From: Chiridota heheva
Taxonomy: Eukaryota; Echinodermata; Holothuroidea; Apodida; Chiridotidae
Length of the DNA stretch: 64,000 bases
Reading direction: 5' to 3'
Assembly (NCBI GenBank): GCA_020152595.1
Contig: JAIGNY010001912.1
Span: forward strand, 2,059,501-2,123,500
The first letter of the stretch is position 1, and every line of letters begins with the position of its first letter. The translations under genes and the position numbers were made by a program. This document shows, piece after piece, positions 28,701 through 43,700 of the stretch. The notes beneath the pieces are model-generated. The model saw only the letters and a list, made by a program, of their open reading frames with translations. It had not been told where the DNA came from and ran no database searches.

Positions 28701-31700
28701 TGATTGCATTTTTTGCCTGCATTGTTAAAGATATGAGAAAAGGTTTGCAGGAATCGAAAGGCCTTACAAAGTCTGCTGTATCTCCTAATGTCTTGCTTAA
28801 ATCTGCAGTAAAGCTAGCTTTATGGGAAAGGAACTTCTGGCGTGGTGTGTCATTGAATATTTTAGTAATAGACAAATACCTTGTCAGACAGCATTCATGT
28901 CAAAAACATCTCATTCTTTTAAGTTTGTTGAAAGACCTATCATCCGAGCTGCCATTTTTTTCCCTTTGCTTGTTTCGCCGGATAAATTCAGAATAACACT
29001 TTAAATGATATTTTGCCCTCAGCAGCTATCAAATCATTTATATCTGAAAGACAGACCACATAATTGGATCACTCTTAGCCTCTTCCATGATTTTCTAAGA
29101 TGCACTAAATGTTGTAATATTCCTTAAATCAATTTTCCAGATTCCTGGCAAAACATACATAGTGTTCAGTTAACTACTCCAACAGAGCTTTTGTACTTGG
29201 TATCCTTTCTGAACTGCACACTCTCTTTCGTTTTGAATGCTGAATTCACAATTTTTCAAGCTTGTATGCAGATGTAAAGAAAGAGTTACAAGTTTTATGC
29301 CATGAAAATCCTGTTACCAGTCAGTGATAAGTTCCAAACATTCAACCAAATCATGATTTATGATGTCCTCATACCTTTTCCAAAGAGCAGTTACCTCTTG
29401 AATTTGAATTTTACTTTCTATCTGTGCAACCCTTAACCCTGTTCCACCATCTGCCTGACAAAACAAACACTAATTAATATATCTGTGTCTGAATTGGTTC
29501 GCTGACTACTTAAGTTGGCAGCAGCCTCCATCTTCACCTCAAATTTCCATGGGCGATATCAGATGGTGAACATAGTTAAATCCAGCTGTAGATAGAAATA
29601 TAACCATTTAGGCCTACCAGTCTACATGTTGTGGATTAAAAAAGTGAATCTAAGATGCACTGGATATAAATGTTAGGGTGGGGGTGTATGTTTGCAAATT
29701 GTACATCTTTAAGATTATGATGCCTTTCCTTTATTTATATTCATTTTTGTTTAATATATTCTAGCCTCCATCATATGTGAGACCCACATGGGATTATCGT
29801 GGGAAATATGGTTTGTTTGTTTGATGAGAGCTTAGCAGCACCACGGCAGCGAAGGTCAAATTGTGCCTGATAGGTTAGATCATTCTAGAGGTAAAAAGGA
29901 AAGGAAACAGGGGAGAAATGAAAAAATACAAGAACAAAAAGTCAGAAAGCTGGGATCGAGAGAGGAAGTGCATGGGTGAAAAAAAGCAAAGTAGAGAGAG
30001 GGGGTGGAAGAGGAGAACTGAATATAGTTGTAGAGGGAAGTATGATGAAGGAAGGAGATAATTTTATCAGCAGGGATTTTCTGGAATAACTCAGCGAGTG
30101 AGTTGTGGGGAGCGAGAGAAGCTCTGAGAAGGTTGTACAGGGGGAAAGCAAGGAGAATGTGATGGACCGTGAGGGTGCAATGGCAATTGTTGCAGAGGGG
30201 TTGGGGGGAGCCAATTAGGAGGTGGGAGTGAGTGAGGTGGGTGTGACCTATTCTAAGACGCGTAATATGAATGTTGTCGACACGAGAGAGGTTGTTGATG
30301 GTGGGTTTGATCGGAATGATGAGCTGGATGACATGGAGTTTGTTATCAATTTGGGAGTCCCATGAGGTTTGCCAGCAGTCACGAACAAGCGAAGCGATAA
30401 GTGGTTTGATGTCAGAAAGGGTTTTGGGAAAAGGGGTAGGGGGAGGTTGAGGGCAAGCTTAGTGGCTGCATCAGCCCTGTCATTGCCAGGGATGCCAACA
30501 AGGCAGGGTATCCAGCAGAAAAAGAAAAGAAAATTTCCTGCAGAGGGTGGGCGAAAGGAGTTTCCGGAGGAGGAGGTGGGATGTAAAGTTATCCCATTTA
30601 AGATTGAGTAAAGAAGTAAGGACAGACTTGGAGTTGGATTAGATGGCAAAGTGGCTGAGTACTCAATAAAGTTTAGGGCGAGGAGGATGGCCTTTGCCTC
30701 GGCTGAAAAGATGGACGAGTCTGTTAGGTAGTCTGCTACTGAGGGTGGTGTCTTGGATGACAGCAGCAGCAGCAGCTGTCTTGTTGCCTTCCTTGGAGCC
30801 ATAAGTATAGATGGAGGTGTAGTTTGAGAGTTGGTCTTTGATTTGGTTGTGGAGATTGATGAAGAGTATAGGGTGGGTTTGGGCTTTGTGATGAGTGGAG
30901 AGGCCCAGGTGAATAGAAGGGAGTGGGTGGCCCAAGGAGAAAAAGTGGGCCAGGAGAAGTGCCAAGAGTAGCGGGGTTGATGCCGAGATGGAGGTCTGAT
31001 TTGATGCGTAAGCTAAACGGAGGTAATCTGGACGCCCATCTGGCGAAACTGACAGACCAAAACTGTATTAACAGTTCCATATACACCCCCATTTTAATCC
31101 TATATATATATGCACTATCTGGATCCCATATGCCTCATTTGAACTCCGAATGTGTCCCATATAAATCTGATCAATTCTTTCATTGTCTTGTATGGGATTT
31201 ATGTAGGACCCATCTTGAACCCACATGAGCCCCATGCAATTCCAAACAACAGTATATCAGGAACACCATAAAATTCCCATATTGGCCATATAACAACACA
31301 CATTGGTCCCATACGGAACCCATCATTGCTAGCTGTGATTGTGTTTTTATTTCCTCCAATGGGTGGGGCATGTACTTGGATTCCCCCTCTGCCCCACCAC
31401 CAATGCAAACACTAATGGAATTTTATTTATGCATAATTACTGTGACCCACACTCCATATTGGCCATATAACAACACACCATTGGTCCCATACGGAACCCA
31501 TCATTTCTAGCTGTGATTGTGTTTTCATTTCCTCCAATGGGTGGGGCATGTACTTGGATTTTCCCTTAATTCTCCCTCTGCCCCACCACCAATGCAAACA
31601 CTAATGGAATTTTATTTATGCATAATTACTGTAACCCACACCTCCTTCGCAATCCGGTAGCCAGCATTAAAAAAGTTAGTTAGGGGGTCCGAGAAGGTAC

Positions 31701-34700
31701 ATGTACTAGACCACCCTTCCCTCTCCCCTATGATGTAGTGTTACAATTTAGCCCACTTCGGAGGCAATTTTGTTTTTAAAAGCAAAAAAAGATGTAAAAA
31801 GTAGTGTTTATCACAATTTTGAACATTTCCTCGAAAAAGTTGGGGTTCCGGAATCCCCCCACCCCCATTGAATGCTCTCAACTGTTCACTAATATATCAC
31901 TAGCAAATATAAACTTGAATCCCAGCATATTAGATAACGAGCACAAAGAATTTCAACATAAATACCCGCTTTTGAGGTTTAACAGTAGTGAAAAGCAATG
32001 ACCAAAATTTACTTCATACATTATTGTACATATAGCATATTGAATAGATTTCAGAAATGGAACGTATAGGCCTATAAGTCAATCACCACATTGTCTAAAT
32101 TCCGCAAATCAGAGATTTGGAATAACCTAGCTTAGGACCAACGGACTATAATATTTCATATAATTAATCTAAATAGCGTTTTTTGTATACATATATTCAA
32201 AAACGCTTTACAGAAAATAAGAAACTAGAATAACATCAATAAAAGATACACTTAATGCCCAGCCAAAGAAATCAACACTTAAAATACAACTTAAATAAAT
32301 GGGTTTTCAGTGCTCTTAGAAATTTTATGTGATTTATCACCTACTTCACCGACATATATTTTCTACCATACTCTTATCAAATGAAAAAAAAGGGAGATAC
32401 AAATGTTAGCCATGCCAATACTGACTGATAACCTCCTGAAGTCCAAGAATTCTGCCAGAAAATGTGTGTATTTTTCCTTAAAGTCTCTCAGCATCAATAC
32501 TTTTCCTTAATAATCGACCGAAAAACATCAATTCTAATTTCACATGTTAAAGATATCGGTCTTCGAAAATTACAAATTGACCAAAAATAACATTTTTTAC
32601 CCACAATTCAGCATTATTAAAAAACTTGACAATGTACAACTATCAAATAAATCTTGTGGCACATTCGGAAATAACTCAATAAGCATGCGAGGTCAATTTG
32701 CCAGTTTGTAGAACACCCGTATAGGCCTATTGGGCAAAATTTTGCCCATTGTTATATTTCTGACTTTTCCCCATTCTATAATACCCCAAGCTAAAAAGAA
32801 TTCACCATAATTTTTGATAGTATTGAAAAATTGAAAGGAAAAAATCATTACAATATGATTTGGTTTCGATAGTTATTTCAGCAGCTAAAAGAAATACAAA
32901 TTTTTAAAATTCTGGGAAAAATGGTAAAAAAATCATTACTTTTACCCTAAAATGGAGTAAACACTTGACAAATGCACTTAAAATAGGAATCAATGAATAG
33001 AAAATTTAATTCCCTTTCATATGACATGCATTAAGCCAATGCAAATATCACCATTTTTGAAACATTACTTTTTAAATAAATGGTTGTCTTCCTTGACCTC
33101 AATTGACCAAAGTGACGTAATAAATCCTCATATAGAGGGTTAACGGCGAGGGCATCCACCCTGGTGAGGTGCCTGGGACCCATACCTACGTTTCTAGCAG
33201 GGATGCCATATTGTACTCAAAAATGCTATCAAACCCCTTAAATAGGTTTTTTTTTTTTTAGTTTGGCCGCCCCACTATTTGGAGAAGAAAGCTGTACAAG
33301 TATGTTAGTGTGGCTTTATATAAAATTGGATGTACCATGTATTCATGAAAAATGAAATTTACTGCATATATGCAGGATATGATAAGGTAACTTAATTGTT
33401 TTAATTGGCTTTTTATGTTGTTTTGAATTGTATGCATACACATTGTTGCAGAATAAGAAACAATTGAAACTATTTACACACTTGACGCTCTTTGGAGGAT
33501 TACGTCGTATTATAAGAAGAAAGACCAACCAATTTCAACTGACGTTGTTTGACAATATTTGGTATCTAAATGTCATGAAAGATTACTTCAGTGATAAAGC
33601 AAATTCATTTTATACACAAGAGGACAACAAAACAGAAGAAAATGGCGAAGACCTTGTTCCAAAATCTTATTCCGTTAAAGAGATATTATAATATAAAACA
33701 CAGATTTGTGTACAAACAACTGATAACAAACTAAAATTGATTCGACATATTCCCCATGAGGAAATAACCATCCTTACAAGGAATAGTCCATCAATCATTC
33801 ATGGGTTTTGCACAAAGTCCTCCCACGCATATAATGTATATTTATATTTAGGGTCAGCCAAGGACTAATCTGTTCACATCACTGAACAGCAGTTATGTAG
33901 CTTGAGCCCCAAATGAATGACCTATTGTGTACAGTGTAACAGTAGCTGGTTGCTAATAAGTGAACTGTGAATAGACTAGGAAGATGCTGTCAGTTAAGAA
34001 GGTCTAGATTACCCCTATGTTGTGTGGTGTAAAAATAGCTGGCTGCTAGTCAATTAATTGTGAAGAGTCTCCCCAGTTGAATGGTGTGGATTACTCCTGA
34101 ATTTGAGAAAATTGAGGGTGTAGGGTTAGAGGGTCTTAAGCGCCAAAAATTCTTAATGCATTCTTCAAACGTTTTTGTGTATTTTTATTGAATTGTTTCC
34201 AAATTTTTCCTAAATGTGCACATTTAATATGTCAGCTTATACATAAATTAGTCTACTGAAAGACAGTAAGTTTCTATCTGAAATTTTTTGATAAAAAAAA
34301 AAGATTTTCAATTAAATATATTAATTTTTATTACAACACAATAACAATATTCAAGAAAGTGAGGATGTGATACTTGAAATCTTTGGAATGGAACATATGT
34401 TCTTTTTGTTATTTTGGCATCCAACAGTCATTTCAATTTCTTATAATAAATCGGTTTCTTATAACATGCAATATCACAATTCTACATAGTCTCATTAAGA
34501 AGCCAGACAAATCCTTCAGGCTGCACCTTGAGATCACATTAGTAAAGGCACTGCTAAAAAATTTGGCCTTCAATTTTGAAACAACAAATTAAGCACATCA
34601 TTCCAAAATATTAACTTTGCATCATAACATTGAGGTATAAATAGTTCTATGCTCATAGTTCACTTCACCCTTCCTCAGCAGCAAAGATAAACAATGCCAG

Positions 34701-37700
34701 CATTGATTACGGTTACTACTTATATTACAAAGGATTGCCATTATATTCAGCTGTGTGTCACTAAAAATACCATGTAACACCAGTGGGAGTAGTTGTTATC
34801 TTGAAGGAGCCTTGAATTCAGACAAGAATGACATGTCTGAGCACATGCAGACTTATCTAATTTTGTCAAGTTACTACTGTAGATGGCACAAGAAAAAAAA
34901 AAGTAAAATTATTAGAATTTTTTTAAAAAGCAAGGAATCACTGATGTAGAAATATCAAACTCTAGTTTCACCAGGTTGTTTGCAATAAATTATGGGCAGC
35001 ATTAAAGAAGTGCAATGCCCTGATATTCTTTCAATAAATAACTCTTCTTTTCATTAAATGTTTAGGTCAATAGAATATACCTGCATTCCAAAATATTTTG
35101 TGCCTGATAAATATTTTCTTAATTTCAAACATCAAATAAAAAAATCGCAAGGAACTTGAAACAGAAAAAGTTTTTCATAGTGAAAAAATTATTCGAATGA
35201 GAAGCTCTTTGGTACAGTATATCATTCAGCATTCCTGAAAGACAATCTTCACTTTCTGTATAACCTTTACTGTTTTTTAATTACATTCTGTTTTTATGCA
35301 TGTGGATTTTTATAAGTACTAGTAATTATAAAGAGGATTATTGGAGGATGCTGACATAGGTGAGTAAGTAATATGATTCCACATGTAGTCATTGACTATT
35401 CAGCAAATATCACAGGATTATGCTTACTTTTGCATGAAAGACTTTCTTATAAAAGAATATAATAAATTTTAATACACTGTATTCCCCATTATGTTAAAGG
35501 CAGGGGCTCAGCTAGCCCTTAGAGTTGAGTTTGTAATTTAAAGGTACTGGATGTGATTCCCAATAATGCTCTGTGTTAGAATCCTGTCTTCCACTTAGCA
35601 CATTCAGCTGTCAATGAGTACAAGCATTGCTGGGTTGTTAACATATACTGGAATGGTGTCACAATAACACCCATATGGAGATCCATTGACTTTCACCTGC
35701 TTGCATCACGCAAAACGGAAAAACACTGACCTTCATGGCTCCACCCTTACAAAAAAATCTAAATAGCAAGTAAGCTAGCAAAAACTTTTTGCAAGCTAGC
35801 ATTTTGGAACAAGTATGTACAAGCTTGCTTGCAAAAACTTTGCACAAGCTAGCAGAAAGTTTTTACTGGCTTGTAGCAAGCTTGTATTTGTTCCAAAATA
35901 CTAGCTTAATTGCAGCTAGTCAGTACTAGCTTGCTGCAAGCTTGGGTGGGTTGGATGTAACAATAAAACAAAGTAAATGTTCTTCTGTTCACTTTGCACT
36001 TAAGCTATTTTTATGTAATGGATGCATGCTATTTGTTTTATCTCCCTCCTCACAATGCTGCTCACAAGGATCTACACTACAAATTGGTAACAAAATGTCA
36101 ATATCTTACCACAAGAACTAGTAATTCCTGCAAGGGCAAGAATTATTTTCAGCTGAATATCTGTTGAGATGAATTCTAAAGACAGTATTTGCAAGAGAAG
36201 TGAAACTGCTTTCAGCTTGGCTAGACTGTCTCTGTTGGCATCTGGAGGGGAAAATACTATGTGTGTCAGGAAAAACTGATAAGCTCCATACTTCTATGCA
36301 ATTTATTATTTACAAATCAAAGTAAAGTTTTTTTCTAAGACATATTCTATTCATAAACAGACTTACTCCTTGCAAAAATCATTATTTTAAAATCTCTTCA
36401 GCTTACACAAGTATGTACACTTTAATATGCTTTGTACAGATATACCTTCTTTCATAATCTTACACAACCATAATGCAGATGTAAGAAAACACTTTCAAAA
36501 CACTTTTAAATTGTGTTTTTAAATATTTTAAACAAAATTATGGGTAATAATATTTCAAACATAATCAAAATCAAAACTAGAAAATTGTACTTGTATGACA
36601 TTCCTCTTTTAACAATCACTGAAATTGGTGGTAACAGTTTTGATTTTTGGAATTAAAACAAATGGGAGTAACTACAAAATGTCGCCAATGGAAATTCTCA
36701 CCATTTTCATCGCAGGAAGATTGCAATGTGTTGATCAACTGCACCGAGGCATTAACATTTTGCTGGTTAGGTTCCCTAACGAGCTTCTGAACAAGAGACT
36801 GCAAGCATTCAATCAAGATATCTAGTCCTCCCATTAGTCCAAACCGTTCCTGATTGGATTCTGACATAAAAAGAGAAACATTGGCTGCAAATGTACTGTA
36901 TTTTAACATGATATACCTTCAAAAATAATAATGCAAGATGTTTCTGTAAATGACCAAGAAATTATTGTGATGTACATTTGTCAATTTTTATTATCTTAAT
37001 AATGAATAACTCAAATATTTCTGAAATCCAGCTTAATAAATTCCATGCTCTCTCTGAGATTTACATTTTTATTCCAATAAAGCACACAGAATATGAAAAT
37101 TTAAATAATATTATTGCCAGCATCAATTAAAATATAATTGTTGACTTTTTTAAAAACAAGTTTAAATTCACCCATCTACATCAATTGACTCTGCATCTCC
37201 TTCACACTTGTTCAATTTGTTACCCATTTCCCCTTACATCCATGCTACTTAAACAAAGAAATTTGTTGATTACTGAGCACTTATCCTTTTAATATATGTT
37301 GTGTAAGGCTAAAAAGAAAATTATTTCATAGAATCAATAAAGCTTTTGCCAATTCTGAGTCAAAATTACAATTTTTATAAAAAGTTGATATATGTCACTC
37401 TTTGAATCAACTTGATCAAGAAAGTTGCTATAGATCTTTTCAAACGGAGTTTAGCCGAACAAGTTTTCTTCAGTACTTTAATCAATCAACTGCTGGGGGA
37501 ATTTTACCTTTGTTTCTGAACCAATCAGGTGCAGGTTTGTGCAAAAACTTTTAAGCAGCAATACGCATGCATATTACATTCATGTATGAGGCACGTACAG
37601 TGCATGGGCTTGAAATCTTTTTCATACGCTTGGTCCCATACAGAGTGTGAATTGTGCAGACGGCCAAGTTTCCCCAGTATTTGACTGGTCAATAAGATTC

Positions 37701-40700
37701 CCCCAGTATACGATTGATCCATTATGGACATGTGAAGCTCGGTCATGTGACATTACTTTAAATAGTTTTCCAAAAATGGCCAATTCAGATTTACAAAGGT
37801 CTATAGCAAATTGCTATAGAATGCTAATCACTAAGTTTTGAATGTATAAAATAAATCTTAATTTTGAAATTATTTCTCAAAGATATGGGATGAAAAACTA
37901 ATCACATTTAAAGATCAAAATTTTGACAGTACAATATCCATATGAATGTAACAAAAACATTAAAATGCTGTAAAAATATATAAACTAGGTTTTACCATTA
38001 TTAGTCAGTGTCAATGCAAGGAAGGATGAAAGGTGCTGAATAACTTCTGGACTGGGGTTCTTACTCAAGATCTGAAGAGCAGTTGGAAATGATGCAGCAC
38101 AAACAAGCTGATTTTCATCTAAGAATAAATAAGTTAATAACATATAAGAATACGATCTACATCGGGTGGAATACAGGTATCAACAGCTAGTTTGTTTTTC
38201 AGTTTACTATATTATGGAAGTCTACACATGTAGTATATAGAGGGATTTTGTCATGTGACTCTTAACTCATTTGGAAGCCATTTTGCCAGGCAAGCGTTGT
38301 TGCATTTCACGAGTCTTCACACAGCTCAATCACATCACACGTACAACAAACATACTGCCTGCAGTACCAGTTCAGTGAATTTCATTGTTTTGTTCGTGGC
38401 CGCAATTTTACGTAATATTTTCCTAATGTTTTGTATATTCACTGGGTATACCAAGAGTAACTTTTATATGAATGCCACTGAATGTTTGTAATACGCAAAC
38501 AAAGCCTACATATATGGCATAAAGTGCTTACTGGATTCCTACACCGAAGGTTAAAAAGCGTTCCATTGTACAGCAGAAACCCACTTAGAACAACGATCAG
38601 GATCAGATGGAAATCAAGAAAACGTCTTTTTATTCCCCAGCACACATCTATTAGTGCAACCAATGGCACAGCAAGATTCCGGCATAATTATTTTACAAAT
38701 ATTATCTTATTTAACAACATGCAAGCGTTTGTAAGTCTAAATAAGTGTACAGCAGATGATCGTTCTTGCCTGACAAAATGGAGATGTACGCAAAGTCACA
38801 TGACCTCATGACATCAGCTGAAACACCCTAATAGAGGTAGAAAAGATCTATATCTGACCAGGGAGCTGTCATTTCTAAATTGCAGATCCCTAGTCTGACA
38901 TTCATTATGATCTTAGCTGCAGTCGATAATTACAGAAACAATAAGCAGTTCAAAAATATTCTTACCAATTACTCTATGTTACATATCAACTTGAAAACAT
39001 ATAAAGTCATCTACTTCAGTTATTGTATGCTGAAAATAATGAGGGGATTCATTAACATGTTACTTACAGCACACAACAAAACAGAGATATGTTTCTGTCA
39101 TACTTTAATTATTTCTTAATTATCTTTAATTCTGAGCTAATTTCTTTGCCTTAATTGTTCTTGCTACTCTTTTTCTTGTTCATATCACAATATAGGTTTT
39201 ATTTGAATCCTGATACACAACCTAAGAAAATTGATTTTATTGTTTATTTACTTGATTTTCACAAATTAATCATATTAATAATCTTTAGAACATGTAATAG
39301 AAATATAATAATGCATGAAAGGAATAAAAATTAGAAGAATGCTGGGCAGTGGTTCAAATAATCAAACAGCTTGTTGTAGCTAGGTTTACATTTCATCGAA
39401 ATGTTTTTCAAGTTGCAAAGAAAATTTAAACTTTTTGTGAATTTCAATCATCCGAGGCAAGAAGTCATGAAACTTACAATGATAGATACAATGTTTAAGA
39501 TGCAAAATGAGAAAATTGTAAGGATGCTTAGTATGAAGTTAATAAAGACAGAATGTTGCTATTAGAGAAGAAAAACTGTCTACCTAAAAAGAGCTGTTCA
39601 ACATCAAGAATAAAAGAAGAAATAATGTTGCAATATCCCAAAACAAATGCTCACGTGATTCTTCTTCGACCATACAGAAAATACACAAAGGGATATCCTT
39701 TGTATTAAATATCAATGTCAACAAGCTATTACAAACGTAAACTATTTGTGACCATTTTTCTTATATCTTGACAAAGCCCTCAAAAACCCTGGTAACTTAC
39801 AAACTTATTGTGTATTCCATAGCAATGGTATTCTATATCTGTAGAGAAAAGTTGGGAAAAAATAACTCAAATTATTTCAGGGGCATCTCCCTTCCTCTTT
39901 TCTACACTTTGTGCTGCTTGCAGTGTTAAGTCTGGGAAAGTGTAACTTTCAACACTGGTTGAGGGGCGTGGGGCCCCTGTCCCAACTATGTTTGACCATG
40001 ATTGTAGATGGCTTTTCACAATATGGTAACAATACACTAATGTGACTTATCTTGCATCAGTAAACCTCAAAAACCAAATGGTATGTGTATCATTCTTAAT
40101 AAAGTGATATTGAGATAGCCAGGGTAACCGCATATGAAACAAAATATTACATATTACATATTAAATACCATCTGAACAGCTATCACAATAATTAAGAAAT
40201 GGTTTCTTAATTACATTATTACAAAAAAGGAAAACTTCTTGTTGTGATAAAATATTGATTGAAAACAAACTCTTAAGTACATAAACGTAATGAAAATGAA
40301 AACTATATGAAATCTTCCAAAAAGATTTGGTTTGTGGACAATCAGTTTAATCACTGTGTAATATGATCTACTTCTCACATCATGCCATTAGGTAGAGCTT
40401 AAATTACCAATAAATCTAAGTTCCAAGTAATAAATATGAAATAGGACTCCACGTATTAAATCATATAATCTTTGCATAAACAACATATGAGGGTCAAGGC
40501 TGGTCAATAGCACTTATAAAATTTTCCTTCTGAGTGATATGAGTACCCTTTAAGTAATTTAAAACAAATTGATGACATGTCCAAATCTGCAGGACGGGTT
40601 GTGAAGTGGGGAGGGAAGGATGTGATGAGGGGAGAGGGAAAAATGAATAGGTGTAGAGGAAAAATTGGAGGGCTGGATTGTACTCGTACTGTATGTCTCA

Positions 40701-43700
40701 TATGCCTGGGGGACCAAGAATGAAAAGCAAATTCACAGTCCTACTCAAATGTTAATTATATTTCAAATTTTTTGGTGATATAAGCAAATAATAAACATAA
40801 GTATTAAAAGTACCCATTTGTGCTTAACATGCGATTCTGAACTTTTTTTTAATGATGCTAGAACAATCACAGACAACTTGAAAAATAACCAAATAGGTTG
40901 TGCAAGTTTCACAAATATACTATAGTATGCAATTTAACAACACAATTCAACTTAACTGAAATCTTATTATGCTTAACTGACAGACACATGAGAAAGATTT
41001 GAAAGTATAGGAATTTGGGAGATGCAGAGGGTTTTTTGTTTCCCTGTTGGAATATCAACACTGAATTTTGGAGAAAATTCAAGTGTGTTAGTGTCAGTGC
41101 ACGTAGAGAACGAACCAGCAAAAACTATGGTACAAAATGATATAGGATCCTCAAGCAAATTTCGAGGAAAATTGTTTGTAATCCGAGCTTATTTTGAAAG
41201 GTACAATATCATTTACTTTCTTGGGACTACAACATTTAACCATTCTAAAATAAGACACATCACTGACGTATCTCTTTACAACACAAGCAGCAAGTGTCAA
41301 ATATCTATAAAGGTAATCTGATTCTGGAGCAGTTCATATAAATAGAAGTACAAGAATAAATATAATTTATATTGATAGTTTTTGCATCATTCCTTTTTGC
41401 ATCAATACTTGTATTATCTTTTTAGACCTATTTCCCAGAAGTCTTAAGTTGTGTGCTTGCATGCAATTGGGAACAAATCCATTAGCGAATTATCTTCATT
41501 CCTTAAAGTTCATGAAAAATTGATTGTTAGGTGACTACAAATGTGACACACTTCTTGCAGATTGTAAGCTAAATATATGTGCCCTGTCAAATAATCCATC
41601 TCTACACCATATTTTCTACACCATATTAGTGTATTAGTATATGCATCTTGATATATGAGCTTCATCTGATATTCATTAATTTTTCAGGAACTTTATCCCC
41701 TGAAAAAATTGCTTCTTTGAAAATATCTATCTTTTTTCCATTGGCAAATTGATTCTGTTCTGAAAGCAATTTCATTTACTGAAGTAGAACTAATCAGCAT
41801 ACACATAAAATTGGGGCTTGATGATGAAAAGTGATATTGGAATCCTATAGAGGAGAAATTTAGGCTTCCAACACCTTGAAGAACAATACCCAACCTTTAA
41901 GGTAGTGCTCCATATCAAACATATGTACAGCTAGACATCACCGATGTGGTAGCTTAACTCAGTTTAAATTATGGGGTTAATTTGTATCTAGATCTTTGTT
42001 GTATATAATGAATTCAAAGGTTGTGAATGCATTCAATGTAAAGGTGTGTATTGGTGAAGGAAGTGGGTTATTGGTGGTAGGGATATTCCATTCACATCTA
42101 TTGAAATTCAGGTGCCCCCCCTCCCCTGTCTCCTTCCTGCAACCCCTAATAAAGGTAAGGAATATTCAACTTGGCATTTTAAAATTGAATTCTCATATTT
42201 GTATTTGTATTTGTGTCATCTAAACCCTCACTGAAGTATGTTTTCTAAAGAATTTTAATGCCTAATAGGTCAGGAAAACTAGCAGGGATCCCCCTTTAAT
42301 ATTCTGCATCATAAAATTCCAGGCATTTTCCAGGAATTCAAAGCAATTTTCAAGGTTAAGAATAGATTCACTAAATGAAATTGCAGGAAAAGCTGTTTTT
42401 GCACTTAAATAAATTAACAAACAACCATGCATAATTTGTCTGCATAAAAAACATATTTTGACACAAAATTAAATGTTAACTGTCAACATGTACAGAGTAC
42501 TAGGGGGCTTAGTATCTAGGCTTCAACAAATAACCTGTCTGGCTAAGTACAGTCCAGAAAATTATAATGTAATGCTAACCTGTCCACTTTGATTATCGTA
42601 GTTGTAAGAGGGTTTTGGTCAACTTGAGCAGTCAGAAAATATTTTTTCACAGATATTTTATTGGTTGAACATTACAATACGGATTGCTCCACTTGATATT
42701 GGGTTGCCAAAAACGACTTCTTTAAGCGTCAGGTTAAGATGTTTCCCGCAGTATGCAAATATGCCCAAGCTGTATACGGTATTCTCAATACATTATTAGG
42801 AGTTAAGGTGTGGCTGTGTATACGTACCAGCAACAGATTTGCACGTGGTTGGGAGATATGTACTGTGCCCGGATACTGTTATTGGATGGGCGTAAATTTG
42901 GTCTGTGAGTGTGTGATTGATGGGTTATATAATAGTGCTATAGCTAGCTGCACTGAGGGAGCTATTATTAAAAACATGATGAACAGATGAATAAATACTA
43001 AACACAGTGAAGCATATGTCACCTTTGTTGCTAGGCTCGAAATATGTACAAAAATTGTGCTTTTCTAAGGCTGTAACTCAAAAACTACACTAGTAGGCCT
43101 TTAGTATATTGATAGCCATATCAATCATGAAAGGTCTTGGGTGAGCCAAAATTTCAAGAGCAAACCTGCAGAAACAACAAAGGAAATGCATTTTATAGAT
43201 AAATTTACTACAGGCATATATAGAGACTAATATAATGAACATCGTTGGGAAGAAATGGTGAGCAATAGAGAACTGCTAATTTGCACAAAAATGAGACCCC
43301 TACCCTTACAGAAAAACTAGCTTGCAGCAAGCTAACACTAGCTTGCAGCAAGCTAACACTAGCTTGCGCAAGCTAGCGCAAGCTAGCGCAAGCTAGCGCA
43401 AGCTAGCGCATGCTTGCACAAGCTAACATTTAGCTTGCGCAAGCTAACATGAAGTTTCTGCTAGCTTGCGCAAGCTAGCATGTAATTTTTGTTAGCTTGC
43501 GCAAGCTAACATCAAATTTTTGCTAGCTTGCGCAAGCTAACATCAAATTCATGCTAGCTTGCACAAGCTAACATCAAATTTTTGCTAGCTTGCGGAAGCT
43601 AACATCAAATTTTTGCTAGCTTGCGCAAGCTAACATCAAATGTTTTAGGTTGCGCTAGCTAACATCAAATATTTCTAGCTTGTGCAAGCTAACATCAAAG

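Larger units (their letters stand above)
26747..33273. mobile_element. 6.5-kb block bounded by ~220-bp inverted repeats (probable degenerate DNA transposon)
   Basis: 26747-26965 and 33035-33273 are reverse complements with scattered differences. Both outer ends begin GGGGCGG. Shared blocks include CAGGGTGGATGCCCTC, GGTCAATTGAGGTCAAG and ACAACCATTTA. Between them lie broken minus-strand ORFs of a transposon-type protein (about 29000-27490) and a non-LTR retrotransposon that must have inserted later (about 31090-29780). This fits an old large DNA transposon, but no clear target-site duplication was found and the superfamily is unknown. Confidence 0.6.

Noticed and set aside
41022-41321. 99-codon plus-strand ORF, with an opposite 61-codon frame
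   Set aside because: Neither strand resembles a family I know and neither has clear splice partners.
42739-42990. 83-codon plus-strand ORF with several Trp and Cys
   Set aside because: No acceptor, promoter or homologue recognised; left uncalled though composition is unusual.
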